From contig JANQPA010000057.1 in the NCBI GenBank assembly GCA_028285545.1, positions 25,840 to 89,839 on the forward strand: 64,000 bases of DNA, in the 5' to 3' direction. Positions 8,994 to 18,057 of this stretch are shown piece by piece. Numbering within the stretch: position 1 is the stretch's first letter; the number at the start of each line of letters is the position of its first letter. The stretch comes from Saprospiraceae bacterium. Lineage in GTDB: Bacteria; Bacteroidota; Bacteroidia; Chitinophagales; Saprospiraceae. The notes beneath the pieces were generated by a model. The model had not been told where the DNA came from and did no database searches. It saw only the letters and a list, made by a program, of their open reading frames with translations. The position numbers and the translations under genes are program-made.

Positions 8994-9314
8994 ATGCCAG
9001 CTTATGTAATTTCAATGATGCGCATTGACGATCCAGAAACCTACAAAAAATACACTGACCGAACCCCTCCACTAGTTAAAAAATACGGAGGTAAATTTTT
9101 GACAAGAGGTGAACAAGTAACTACTGTTGAGGGTACTCCCTATCCTGACAGGATGGTAATATTAGAGTTTCCAGACAAAGCAAGCGTCGAAGCTTGGTTT
9201 GCCGATCCAGACTATCAGAAAGCTATGGAATTTCGCCATGCATCTTCTACGATGCATATGCTATTACTACAGGAAGGTGGAGAGAATACTTTAAATCCAG
9301 ATCCTAAATTATAA
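8994..9314 (+). CDS. DUF1330 protein
   Basis: A 106-residue dimeric alpha-beta barrel protein. The opening PAYVISMMRIDDPETYKKY and the segment PDRMVILEFPDKASVEAWFADPDYQKA match DUF1330, a ferredoxin-like fold related to antibiotic-biosynthesis monooxygenases and EthD. Function unknown; members may bind or modify small aromatic compounds. It is followed 10 bp later by a DUF1801 gene, suggesting co-expression. Confidence 0.85.
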   Translation: MPAYVISMMRIDDPETYKKYTDRTPPLVKKYGGKFLTRGEQVTTVEGTPYPDRMVILEFPDKASVEAWFADPDYQKAMEFRHASSTMHMLLLQEGGENTLNPDPKL

Positions 9315-9324
9315 ATCAGTCGTT

Positions 9325-9726
9325 ATGAAAAAGCTAGTCAATTCGGAAACTGATAAAAATGTAGACGAATTCATCGCCTCCATTTCCAATAAAAAAAGGA
9401 AAGCAGATAGTGAAATTATCCTCAGTATGATCAAAGAAATCACAGGTAAAGAGCCCAAAATATGGGGAACCCGGATTGTTGGTTTTGGTAAATATTCTTA
9501 CCAAAGAAAAAATGGCGATGAATTTGAATGGTTCAATGTAGGATTCTCACCTGGGAAAGCACATCTGACAGTGTACGTAATGTATGACATCAACGAAGAA
9601 AAAGAACTCTTAGATAAGTTAGGGCCTCATCGCACAGGTAAAGGCTGCCTTTACATTAAAAAATTGGCAGATGTAGACCTGGAAATTCTCAGGCAGATCG
9701 TCTCCAAAAGCGACCGCTGGCAGTAG
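9325..9726 (+). CDS. DUF1801 protein
   Basis: A 133-residue protein of the DUF1801/YdhG-like family: VDEFIASISNKKRKADSEIIL, GKEPKIWGTRIVGFGKYSY and the C-terminal GKGCLYIKKLADVDLEIL are family segments. Fold related to the iron-chaperone frataxin-like YdhG group, but the biochemical role is not established. It sits 10 bp after the DUF1330 gene, so the two probably share a transcript. Confidence 0.85.
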   Translation: MKKLVNSETDKNVDEFIASISNKKRKADSEIILSMIKEITGKEPKIWGTRIVGFGKYSYQRKNGDEFEWFNVGFSPGKAHLTVYVMYDINEEKELLDKLGPHRTGKGCLYIKKLADVDLEILRQIVSKSDRWQ

Positions 9727-9859
9727 CATCAATGAGTGATAAACTGACTTTCTTGAGCCCATTAATAAAATTTTAACCTGTATAGCAGCTGTTATTGACT
9801 GGATTTTTCTTAAATTAGGAGAAAGTTATAGGTCAAAAAAGCCCAAAGTAGAATATTTA

Positions 9860-9867
9860 TAGCTTTG
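9860..9867 (+). promoter_or_regulatory. Candidate -7 promoter box
   Basis: TAGCTTTG matches the Bacteroidota -7 consensus TAnnTTTG and lies 33 bp before the start of the outer-membrane barrel gene. No good -33 TTG partner is visible, so this is tentative. Confidence 0.4.
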
Positions 9868-9900
9868 TTGATGTATAATAATTTATGAGAAACTCCAGTA

Positions 9901-11088
9901 ATGAAAAGCTCGATAACCATACTTTTTCTTTTTTTTTCTATTGTCCTTTTCGCTCAGGACAATTATGAGGAAGGGTATTACATAAATAATGCTGGTGAAA
10001 GAATAGAAGGCTATATTAATAATGCCGATTGGACCAGCCATCCTAAAAAAATTGACTTTAAATCTACTTTTGATGCTCAAACTCAATCTTTCAATGTGGA
10101 AGATATCCAGGAGTTTGCACTCACCTATGGTTCTAAATTCAAAAGATTTACAGTAGATATCGACCAATCTATTCGGGCCTCCCTTGAGCCCGATTATAAT
10201 GCCCAGCCTGTATTCAAAAGAGATCAGGTCATGCTGGAGGTATTGGTGGAGGGGGCTGGCAATCTTTATGCTTTTGTAGAAAGTGGACGGGATATCTTTT
10301 TTATGGAGACAGAAACAGTTCCGGTTCAGCAATTTATTTATAAAAAATACTTGTCGGATAATGACAAAAAGAGAACCAACTACGAATACCGAAAACAGAT
10401 AAGCCAGCATCTGGTATGCCAGGATATAGGTTTGGAGGATTTTAAAAACATACCCTATTCCCGTAATGCTTTGATCGATCTTTTTGTGAAATATAATAAA
10501 TGCCAGGGGGTAGAACCCACCTTGTATGAAAGGTATAAGGCCAAGGCCAAGGGCACCTTAACTTTGATCGCCGGCCTGGACCTTTCCCGACTGAAGTACA
10601 CCCGAGGAGGCTTTAATGCCACCCCTCTTTCTCAGGATTTGGACCCTTTTGTGGGGCAGCGCCTGGGCCTTTCTGGCGAAATTATTTTACCCCGAGATAA
10701 CAATCGCTGGGCCATTCTTGGGGAGCTTTCCTTTATTTTTTCCAAAGTTAATCAAGCCACTCCTCGAGGTAATTTTAATATAGATTATAAAGGCTTGGAC
10801 CTGGCCTTTGGACTTCGACACAATTTCTATCTAAATGAAAAAAACAGGATCTATGCCAACATAGGTCTCTCGGCTCATGCTCCCTTGTCTTCTACTTTTG
10901 AAATTGAGGATAGTTTTATTGCTGAGGTAAAAAATACCACTACTTTTTTTGGGGGACTGGGTTATCGTTTTGCAGAAAAAATAATGTTGGAGTTGCGTTT
11001 TGGTATGGAAAGGGATTTGCTAAAGGATGTATCCGCTAAGAGTACCAAGTTTTATACGAATTCTTTGATGGTGGGATGGGGGTTTTAG
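9901..11088 (+). CDS. Exported outer-membrane beta-barrel-like protein
   Basis: A 395-residue protein with a signal peptide (residues 1-19, ending LFAQD). The N-terminal half has GYYINNAGERIEGYINNADW, a small beta domain common in Bacteroidota hypothetical proteins. From about residue 210 on, alternating amphipathic strands (TLTLIAGLDLSRLKY, RLGLSGEIILPRD, LDLAFGLRHNFYL) end in an aromatic C-terminus MVGWGF, typical of an 8-stranded outer-membrane barrel. Function unknown. A broken paralogue lies at 26165-26423, keeping only the first ~50 and last ~35 codons. Confidence 0.75.
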   Translation: MKSSITILFLFFSIVLFAQDNYEEGYYINNAGERIEGYINNADWTSHPKKIDFKSTFDAQTQSFNVEDIQEFALTYGSKFKRFTVDIDQSIRASLEPDYNAQPVFKRDQVMLEVLVEGAGNLYAFVESGRDIFFMETETVPVQQFIYKKYLSDNDKKRTNYEYRKQISQHLVCQDIGLEDFKNIPYSRNALIDLFVKYNKCQGVEPTLYERYKAKAKGTLTLIAGLDLSRLKYTRGGFNATPLSQDLDPFVGQRLGLSGEIILPRDNNRWAILGELSFIFSKVNQATPRGNFNIDYKGLDLAFGLRHNFYLNEKNRIYANIGLSAHAPLSSTFEIEDSFIAEVKNTTTFFGGLGYRFAEKIMLELRFGMERDLLKDVSAKSTKFYTNSLMVGWGF

Positions 11089-11166
11089 TGGTGGGTAGTG
11101 AGTAGTGAGTGTCTCGTCCTGAAATAGGTTGATAGTTATAGATAATAAGAATAAAAATAAAAACTA

Positions 11167-13425
11167 TTGAAATCTTCGAGAACATCAATTGTAGTAATTT
11201 TAATGTTTGGGTTTTTGCTCAATACCTTTACTCCTGTTATAAAATCAATTGTTTCGACTATTGAATACGCTGCATTATCCGAAAAGGAAATTTCACATGA
11301 AATATTAGTTGAATCAACGAGTTTTTTGGAGAAACTTAGTGCTAAAGATTTGATAAAATTCAAAGATTTTACCCAAAAAGACTTACTTCCCCTTATAGAA
11401 AAATTCGAATTACTTGATTCTATTTTAGTTAGAGAGATTAATGATGACGTTTTTGAGAACAGCTTATTTTTAAATGAATCTGTATCGATTATTAAGGAAA
11501 TTAACGATATAAACCTCACAACAGAAAATAAGAATTTCAAAGATATTTTGGGTGCAATCTTATTTTATTTTAATGAGATTCAGCAATTACTTGAAAAATC
11601 AAAATCATCTGAAGATTTACTTTTACCTAAAAGTAAATTAAGAAATTTGATAAATGGAATATTTTCATTGATTTTAAATATCCTAGACAAAGGAAGTAGT
11701 GATAATAAATCAGTTGCCATACAAGAATATATGATTCAAAATTTAGGTAAAAAGTCTAAAAACCTAATTGATGATAAACCATATTTTTCAATGCCACCTG
11801 AATATTCTCAAGAAAAAGAGAAAGAAATATTTGAATTTATCAAGTTAAATCCCCATAGCCCATTAGGTTTGATTGCCTTGACACAGTTGTATATTGAAAT
11901 GAGAAATATGTCCGATGCTCAATTAATATTTCGAAATTTTATTGCCCCACAAAAGATAGCAGACGAAGATATAAGAATTGGAAAATTATTAACAAAAGAG
12001 CAGATAAATGATTTTAATTCCAAAAATATTAACGCAAATTTAATTGAAGCAAATGTTTCCATAAAGGAAAATGGGAATGCCATTATTGAAGAAGAATATG
12101 AAATTTTTGGTACCACGGAAGGGAAGGAAGTAATAATTCTACTACCATTCAGGAAGGAAACATTTTCTATATTAAATTTTCAAAATCAATCTGAAGATAA
12201 AATTGAGCAGTATGAATTAAGAAACTCATGGAAGTCTTCAACTGTAGTTACTATTAAAGAAGGGAAAGCACTTAAAAAGATAAAGTTAAAGTATGAGACA
12301 AGTGAATTTCTGAAGTATGACGATGAATTTGGGAAATATGTTTTTAGATACGGTGGGGTTTCTACTTCAAAAAGGTTGATATGTAATGTTTCCGTACCCA
12401 ATACTTTTGCGATAACTAATTTGGAGCAATCTTATATTCAAGCAAAATCAGAAGACGAACAATACGTTCTTAAATGGGTAAATCCTACTTTAGAATATAA
12501 AATTTCGCCAATTAAATATGTGGGGATAAAAAGTGGAGTTGCAGGCGAATTAGTCTCTGTATGGCTAATGCATAAAAGATATACATTTACCTTGTTTGTA
12601 TTTGTTGCTTTTCTGGTGCTAACTAATATCACCAATAAAAGGTTAAAAAGTATTTGGGCAAGTTTATCTTATTTAATGCTTGCGTTCTTGGTAGTGATTT
12701 ACTTGATGAATGATATTCAGATTGTTGAAGCTCATGGAACTATTTTCGACAATATACCTACTGCATTATACAGGATACTATTTGGAATTCTCCTAATGGG
12801 ATTTATCGTTATGTCAGAAATTAGATATTTTTCAGGGAACAACTATGTCGTAACTTCAATGTGTATTTTCGAATTTGCCTTGGCAGCACTTTTCTTAAAA
12901 CTATATTTTGACAATACTGATTTTAACAACACTATATTAACTGTTATAGCAATGATAGGATTGTTAAGTTACTTGAATTCATTAGCGTCTGAGTTAGCAA
13001 ATAGGCTGAATTATTATAAATCAACCTTATTCACATTTATGGTTATTACTTTCTGTATATTTTATTTTGTGTACAGAAATATTGAACTCTTCAAATTTTC
13101 TAAATCTACTCTATCTATAATAGGATATGTATTTGGAGGATTAATTTTGATATTACTGGGGATTTTATTTATTGCAAGTGAGAGAAAAATTCTTAATAAA
13201 AGTAAAAAAGGTCTTTTTGCAAGAATATTTGAATGGCTTTCCATAACTTTAGAACCTATTGCAAGTGATAGTTCAAAAATTCTACTCATATTATTAGTAA
13301 TCATAACTTTTTTCTTTAACTCTGCAATCCTTACTATTTTCATTGGTTTGGCATTCGCACTAGCAAGTGATTTATTGAAAAAAATAATTAATTATGATTC
13401 AATCATAGGAAAAGAAGAAAAATGA
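11167..13425 (+). CDS. Large unknown membrane protein, AT-rich
   Basis: A 752-residue protein I do not recognise. It starts at TTG 11167 with a hydrophobic signal anchor (about residues 5-30). A mostly helical, charged part follows to about 290, then an all-beta region (about 290-460; NANLIEANVSIKENGNAIIEEE, KKIKLKYETSEF) that looks like an Ig- or DUF2207-like sandwich. After that come about nine hydrophobic membrane segments to the C-terminus. Codon use is markedly more A/T-rich and rich in I, K, N than its neighbours, consistent with acquired DNA. No partner gene on the same transcript is evident. A phrase resembling an IS-element end (GTCCTGAAATAGGTTGA, about 11116-11132) lies 35 bp upstream. 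Gene is real by length and coherent topology; function open. Confidence 0.65.
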   Translation: MKSSRTSIVVILMFGFLLNTFTPVIKSIVSTIEYAALSEKEISHEILVESTSFLEKLSAKDLIKFKDFTQKDLLPLIEKFELLDSILVREINDDVFENSLFLNESVSIIKEINDINLTTENKNFKDILGAILFYFNEIQQLLEKSKSSEDLLLPKSKLRNLINGIFSLILNILDKGSSDNKSVAIQEYMIQNLGKKSKNLIDDKPYFSMPPEYSQEKEKEIFEFIKLNPHSPLGLIALTQLYIEMRNMSDAQLIFRNFIAPQKIADEDIRIGKLLTKEQINDFNSKNINANLIEANVSIKENGNAIIEEEYEIFGTTEGKEVIILLPFRKETFSILNFQNQSEDKIEQYELRNSWKSSTVVTIKEGKALKKIKLKYETSEFLKYDDEFGKYVFRYGGVSTSKRLICNVSVPNTFAITNLEQSYIQAKSEDEQYVLKWVNPTLEYKISPIKYVGIKSGVAGELVSVWLMHKRYTFTLFVFVAFLVLTNITNKRLKSIWASLSYLMLAFLVVIYLMNDIQIVEAHGTIFDNIPTALYRILFGILLMGFIVMSEIRYFSGNNYVVTSMCIFEFALAALFLKLYFDNTDFNNTILTVIAMIGLLSYLNSLASELANRLNYYKSTLFTFMVITFCIFYFVYRNIELFKFSKSTLSIIGYVFGGLILILLGILFIASERKILNKSKKGLFARIFEWLSITLEPIASDSSKILLILLVIITFFFNSAILTIFIGLAFALASDLLKKIINYDSIIGKEEK

Positions 13426-13970
13426 AGACTGTCTGCAACAAGGACTAAACGACAATAGACTTTATGCTGCGCGATCGCGTTCCACTTTACCTGCATCTCA
13501 TTTCCCAATGAAATTAGATTAATAAAATATGAATTCAAGAATCTTACCTCAATTCAGCTATCATCAGTTGGGGCAAACAAATTTAAATTTGTCAATTTTT
13601 CGTGAATTGACTCTAAAAAGCCTATTTCAGGACTTATGTAAACTATATAAGTAGTACAGACAACTCATCTAAAGGCCTAAAATCATATAAGTGGGATTCA
13701 CAATAGTGCTTTACTGTCAACAGAAATAAGAAGAATATTTATACTTCATCCAGAAAAGCTGCCACCATTGAGTCCACCCTAACAAAAAATAAACTCACTG
13801 AAAGAGTATTATTTTCTAAATTGTAGACCTCATAGCCTGCTTGCATCCAAAAGATAATAAATGTATTTTTCAGACTCATCTGAAAAAAGCTGTTCCAAAC
13901 GAAACTGCCTTCAATTTCCAAACTGGAGGGCAAGCTTCAAAAAAGCAATAAATCAACAAAAACTTCTAAA
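13426..13970. other. Intergenic region without recognised gene
   Basis: A 545-base gap. A short minus-strand open frame (13739-13933) has no family-like sequence and no start context, so I do not call it. A GC-rich GCGCGATCGCG at about 13469-13479 stands out in AT-rich DNA. No promoter, RNA or repeat could be supported. Confidence 0.4.
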
Positions 13971-14324
13971 ATGAAATCACTCAAAATATTTGCCCTCTGC
14001 CTAACTTCCGTGTTCATCTGCTCCCATTCCTACGGTCAAGACAACTTCTTTAGCCTGCTCGATGAAATTGATAAATTGGAATATGATATCGTGATAGCTT
14101 TTAAAAATACCAATACCGTAAAAAATATAAAGGATAAGATTAGTCTGGCAAAAAAAGCGGCAGAAGATGTTCATATTGAGTATACTATTCAGAATGGTCT
14201 TATCCAAAATTTTACTTTCAAAGGCAATGGCTTTAACTGTTCTTCTGAAAAATTTGGAAAGTTCATTCTTGCCATTAAAAATGGGGTAGTGGCAGGCTGC
14301 TCTATTGTGGATAAAAAAGAGTAA
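13971..14324 (+). CDS. Small exported protein of unknown function
   Basis: A 117-residue protein with a clear signal peptide (residues 1-22, ending HSYGQD). The mature part is helical and charged first, then beta-strand-like with two cysteines (FKGNGFNCSSEKF, VVAGCSIVDKKE) that could form a periplasmic disulfide. No family recognised. It ends 14 bp before mutM, which may be coincidental or reflect co-transcription. Confidence 0.6.
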   Translation: MKSLKIFALCLTSVFICSHSYGQDNFFSLLDEIDKLEYDIVIAFKNTNTVKNIKDKISLAKKAAEDVHIEYTIQNGLIQNFTFKGNGFNCSSEKFGKFILAIKNGVVAGCSIVDKKE

Positions 14325-14338
14325 AATAACTACGACAT

Positions 14339-15187
14339 ATGCCCGAACTACCCGAAGTAGAAAATAATCGCCGATACCTCGCACCCAATGTGCTTCACAA
14401 GAAGATTACCGAGATAGAAGTTCTTAAACCCAAGATTGTAAAACAGAATTCCCAATTTGGACAACAGTTAAAAGGGCTGCATTTTACTTCCCTTAAACGA
14501 CGGGCCAAACTGCTGATTTTTGAAACCAATGATTCCAATACCTTTGTTCTGGGGCATTTGGGCATGACTGGGGTATTTCTTTTTAATGAAGCGAATTTTG
14601 AATCGAGGCAGGAAAGTGATATTTATGAGGATCCCAACTCCATCTACCGACATGCCCGACTAATTTATCACTTTGTAGATGGTAGCCAGCTGCTTTTTAG
14701 GGATATGCGCATGTTTGGATATAACATTATCGCCACGGAAGAAGAGAAAAACCAGGCAACAGCTAAATACGGAATAGAACCAGGCTTGGCCAACTACACC
14801 TGGGAAAATTTTCAGACCATTTTTAATAACCGGAAAACCAGCATCAAGAGCCTTTTGCTGAATCAAAATGTCATTGCAGGTCTGGGAAATATTTATGCGG
14901 ACGAGGTCCTGTTTTTATCAAAAGTTCATCCTAAACGACTTGTCCATTCCATTAATGAGACCGAGAAAAAAGCATTGTTTAAAAATGTTTCCGAAGTTTT
15001 GATGGAGGCCATCCAACGGGGCGGAGAGATCTCCTATTCGCCCTCAGAAGAAGAAGAGGAGGCTTCCCATCTTTATGTTTATGGTAGAACAGGACAGGCT
15101 TGTAAAGTATGCCAATCAGTTATTGAAAAAACCAAAGTGGCAGGACGAGGAACGCATTTTTGCTGCCTTTGTCAGAAGGCCCATTGA
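14339..15187 (+). CDS. mutM: Formamidopyrimidine-DNA glycosylase (Fpg/Nei family)
   Basis: A 282-residue base-excision-repair enzyme. It starts MPELPEVE, where Pro2 is the Schiff-base nucleophile and Glu3 the general acid after Met removal. The beta-hairpin lysine lies in RRAKLLIFE (about residue 59), HLGMTGVF follows, the helix-two-turn-helix is LNQNVIAGLGNIYADEVLF (about 178-196) and the C-terminal zinc finger has CKVC...CCLC (about residues 256-279). The family removes oxidised purines such as 8-oxoguanine and nicks the abasic site. Some Bacteroidota paralogues act more like Nei, so specificity is not certain. Confidence 0.9.
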   Translation: MPELPEVENNRRYLAPNVLHKKITEIEVLKPKIVKQNSQFGQQLKGLHFTSLKRRAKLLIFETNDSNTFVLGHLGMTGVFLFNEANFESRQESDIYEDPNSIYRHARLIYHFVDGSQLLFRDMRMFGYNIIATEEEKNQATAKYGIEPGLANYTWENFQTIFNNRKTSIKSLLLNQNVIAGLGNIYADEVLFLSKVHPKRLVHSINETEKKALFKNVSEVLMEAIQRGGEISYSPSEEEEEASHLYVYGRTGQACKVCQSVIEKTKVAGRGTHFCCLCQKAH

Positions 15188-15215
15188 TAATATTTACGAA
15201 ATTTTAGATCTATCA

Positions 15216-16064
15216 ATGAAAATATTTTCAAAAATATGGACCCTTCTAAAATTAAGAGATAGTAAGCTCCAAAAGAATCCATTGGACAAAGTGGAATTCA
15301 CTCATTATTATTTTAAGCAAATTTCGGAGAAATACCCTACCATATCTTATGAATTGGTAGAACCTTTAACAATTAAGGCAATCACCGCTAAGGGAACCCA
15401 AGTATATCATCATTTAGATAATTCCTTTAGAGAATATCAAATGGATCTCAACGATTTAGATAAAATCCTAGAAAGATATATTACTGCATCAGGAAATCTT
15501 TACAAAGAACCAAAAGATATTGATAAAAACAGAATTGTCCCAATCATTAAGCCCATTGATTATTTTGAACAGCTTGAAAGCTTTACTGGACCTGAGGATA
15601 GTGAGAATCTACCAAATTTAGTTTGGGAGCCCTATAATGAAGGGTTAATTATAGTATATGCGGAAGATCAAGAAAATACCATTAACTACTTTCATAAAGA
15701 AGAATTTGAAAAACTAAAAATCGAAAAGCAAGACTTGAAAGAACTGTCCATTAGAAATTTGGAAGAAATAGTGCCCAAGATAGAACGATCAGGAGAAAAT
15801 GGTAGTTATATGTTAATAGCTGGAGGAGATTATGAAGCAAGCCTTATTCTAATGACAGATCTTTGGAATTCAGACAATTTTGCAGTCGACGGAGATCTGG
15901 TTATTGCCATTCCTAACCGGGATTTAGTATTAATAACCGGCTCAAATAATTATGAACAATTAAAGCATTGGGAAACATTTGTCCATGAATGTTATGATAC
16001 AGGAAATCATCCTGTTTCTCCAAATTTTTTCCAATGGAATGGTGAAAGGTTTATTTTAATCTGA
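15216..16064 (+). CDS. DUF1444 (YtpQ-like) protein
   Basis: About 282 residues, starting at the ATG at 15216 (MKIFSKIWTLLKLRD). The frame is open upstream into mutM, but starting there would overlap mutM by over 100 bases with non-family sequence. FREYQMDLNDLDKILERYI, IVPIIKPIDYFEQL and the C-terminal NPRDLVLITGS-like stretch (AIPNRDLVLITGS) are characteristic of DUF1444. The family is widespread and of unknown function. It follows mutM by 28 bp. Confidence 0.75.
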   Translation: MKIFSKIWTLLKLRDSKLQKNPLDKVEFTHYYFKQISEKYPTISYELVEPLTIKAITAKGTQVYHHLDNSFREYQMDLNDLDKILERYITASGNLYKEPKDIDKNRIVPIIKPIDYFEQLESFTGPEDSENLPNLVWEPYNEGLIIVYAEDQENTINYFHKEEFEKLKIEKQDLKELSIRNLEEIVPKIERSGENGSYMLIAGGDYEASLILMTDLWNSDNFAVDGDLVIAIPNRDLVLITGSNNYEQLKHWETFVHECYDTGNHPVSPNFFQWNGERFILI

Positions 16065-16073
16065 ACGGCTGTC

Positions 16074-16152
16074 CAGCCTCGCTAGAGGCTTGACACCGGT
16101 CACTATAAATTGGCAAAACTAAAGTACCGTGCCTTTAGGTACGGTGCAAAAA
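16074..16152 (+). repeat. Two-hairpin dispersed repeat, copy 1
   Basis: Contains GCCTC-GCTA-GAGGC (16076-16089) and ACCGTGCC-TTTA-GGTACGGT (16126-16145). The second copy at 24927-25006 has the same first hairpin and a second one in which the outer stem pairs changed on both sides (TTCG.../...CGAA). It lies between the DUF1444 and nucleotidyltransferase genes and adds a spurious N-terminal extension to the latter. Confidence 0.8.
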
Positions 16153-16163
16153 AGTACATAATA

Positions 16164-16925
16164 TTGAAAGAACAAATAAAAAAACAACTCCAGCACCTAA
16201 AAGAAAAAGAAGATATCAAAATATTGTTAGCCGTTGAGAGTGGAAGTAGAGCCTGGGGCTTTCCGTCTCCTGATAGTGATTATGATGTCAGAATAATTTA
16301 TTTGAGAAAACCGGAATGGTATTTATCAATAGATGATAAAAAAGATACTATTGAATATTTCCATGGTAAGCTTTTAGATATCGGCGGCTGGGATATCCGC
16401 AAAACATTAAGGCTACTCAGAAAATCAAATGCTACTCCTTTTGAATGGGCACAATCACCGATCATTTATGAAGAGAAGAGAGGTTTTCGAGAACAATTAA
16501 TGCATCTGGCCAGAGAGTTTTTTCAGCCAATTCATAGTTTAAATCATTACAGAGGAATCGCAAAAAATAGCTATAATAAACTTTCTGCCGCTGGAGAAAT
16601 TAAACTAAAAACACTGTTTTATATCATAAGACCTATACTTGCAGGGGTTTGGATTATTAAAAATGGGACAACTCCACCGATGGATATTGAGAATTTAATG
16701 AAGAGTATTGAGGACAAGAGTATTATCAATAAAATTAGAGCTTTGATTAAAACCAAAGAGTCTGTTAATGAAGATTATACTTACTCTCTTGAGCCAGATA
16801 TCCAAAAATTTATAGACAATCATTTTCAAGAGCTTGAACTCATTGATTCTTTAGAAAAAAAGATGATTCCAGAAACTCAAATATTAGATTCCTTTTACAG
16901 AGAACTAATAAATAAATTTTATTAA
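16164..16925 (+). CDS. Nucleotidyltransferase-fold protein (COG3541-like), first of a pair
   Basis: About 253 residues if started at TTG 16164 (LKEQIKKQLQHLKEKEDIKI); the longer frame from 16110 is made of repeat DNA. The core is VESGSRAWGFPSPDSDYDVRIIYLRKP (about residues 23-49), a DNA polymerase beta-like nucleotidyltransferase site with GSRxWGF and the DxD pair DYD. The rest resembles the COG3541 'predicted nucleotidyltransferase' group. These enzymes are thought to transfer a nucleotide to RNA or protein; the substrate is not known. The next gene is a second member, overlapping by one base (TAATG), so the two are translationally coupled. Confidence 0.75.
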   Translation: MKEQIKKQLQHLKEKEDIKILLAVESGSRAWGFPSPDSDYDVRIIYLRKPEWYLSIDDKKDTIEYFHGKLLDIGGWDIRKTLRLLRKSNATPFEWAQSPIIYEEKRGFREQLMHLAREFFQPIHSLNHYRGIAKNSYNKLSAAGEIKLKTLFYIIRPILAGVWIIKNGTTPPMDIENLMKSIEDKSIINKIRALIKTKESVNEDYTYSLEPDIQKFIDNHFQELELIDSLEKKMIPETQILDSFYRELINKFY

Positions 16926-17995
16926 TGACTATTCAAGATCTTAAAGATCAAAACTTAATAATTTATGAGTGTATTTCTGGTAGTAAGGCTTATGGCCTGG
17001 ACCTCCCGGAATCAGACACAGATATCAGAGGAGTATTTATCCTGCCTCAGGATCAGCTGTATGGACTGCATTATATTGCACAAATTGCCAATGAAACAAA
17101 TGATATAGTCTATTATGAACTCGGAAGATTCATTGAACTTATGAAAAAGAATAATCCTAACCTCTTAGAATTATTAGCGACCCCGACAGATAAAGTTTTA
17201 ATAAAACATCCCCTTATTGATAGCATTAGTCCCGATCTTTTTATCTCAAAAAGATGTAAAGACACTTTTGGTGGCTACGCATTTACTCAAGTCAAAAAAG
17301 CCAGAGGATTAAATAAAAAGATTGTAAACCCTACAGATGAAAGGAAGAAAACAATCTTAGAATTTTGTTATGTATTACATAATCAAGGATCGATTCCTCT
17401 GAATAAATGGCTAATCTTGAATTCTTACAGCCAAATCCAGTGCGGATTGGTAAATATTCCTCATGTAAAAGATGTATTTGGACTGTTTGTTGATGCAGAA
17501 AATAAATTTGAATATCGAGGAATAATGAAAAAGGAAAATGCTACATCAGTACTCCTGAGCAGTATTCCGAAAGGAGAGAAACCAGCTGCTTATTTATATT
17601 TTAATCAAGATGGATATATAAAGTATTGTAAAGATTACCGCGAATATTGGGATTGGGTCGCTAAGAGGAATGAGGCCAGGTATCAAACTAATATTGAGCA
17701 TGGTAAAAACTATGATTCAAAAAATATGATGCATACTTTTCGACTATTAGATATGGCGGTTGAAATTTTAATATCAGGGAAAATCCAGGTTAAGAGACCT
17801 AATAGGGAGGAATTATTATCCATTAGAAGAGGAGAATGGCATTATGATGATTTAATTGAAAAAGCCAATCAAAAAATGAAAGAAGTAGAAAAGGCCTACA
17901 AGACTAGCAATTTACAAGAAGTGCCCGATGAGAAAAAAATAGAAGATTTGCTGATAAGCTTGAGAAGGGAATTGTACAATGGAAAAGAGAAGTAA
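16925..17995 (+). CDS. Nucleotidyltransferase-fold protein (COG3541-like), second of a pair
   Basis: A 356-residue protein. CISGSKAYGLDLPESDTDIRGVFILP at residues 17-42 is the nucleotidyltransferase active-site loop (GSxAYG and DTD). Conserved downstream segments include YELGRFIELMKKNNPNLLELL, GYAFTQVKKA and MMHTFRLLDMAVEI, all typical of COG3541. Its ATG overlaps the stop of the preceding family member by one base. In other genomes such genes occur in phages and beside RNA-repair genes such as RtcB; no RtcB or ligase is present here, so an RNA-repair role is only a hypothesis. Confidence 0.8.
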   Translation: MTIQDLKDQNLIIYECISGSKAYGLDLPESDTDIRGVFILPQDQLYGLHYIAQIANETNDIVYYELGRFIELMKKNNPNLLELLATPTDKVLIKHPLIDSISPDLFISKRCKDTFGGYAFTQVKKARGLNKKIVNPTDERKKTILEFCYVLHNQGSIPLNKWLILNSYSQIQCGLVNIPHVKDVFGLFVDAENKFEYRGIMKKENATSVLLSSIPKGEKPAAYLYFNQDGYIKYCKDYREYWDWVAKRNEARYQTNIEHGKNYDSKNMMHTFRLLDMAVEILISGKIQVKRPNREELLSIRRGEWHYDDLIEKANQKMKEVEKAYKTSNLQEVPDEKKIEDLLISLRRELYNGKEK

Positions 17996-18057
17996 TTTAA
18001 ACAAAAGCTCTTGCCTCCTTCACCTTAACCTTATATAAAACCCGTTACCTCCTCTTC

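Noticed and set aside
11116..11132. GTCCTGAAATAGGTTGA as an insertion-sequence end
   Set aside because: It reminds me of IS ends in this phylum, but there is no matching inverted end, transposase or target duplication in the window, so I do not annotate an element.
13739..13933. Minus-strand frame of 64 codons in the gap before the small exported protein
   Set aside because: No start context, no recognisable sequence, and nothing beside it supports expression.
15075..15215. Longer start of the DUF1444 gene inside mutM
   Set aside because: It would encode mutM bases in another frame with no family resemblance; ATG 15216 fits the family.
16110..16163. Longer start of the first nucleotidyltransferase
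   Set aside because: The extension is the translated hairpin repeat, not protein sequence.
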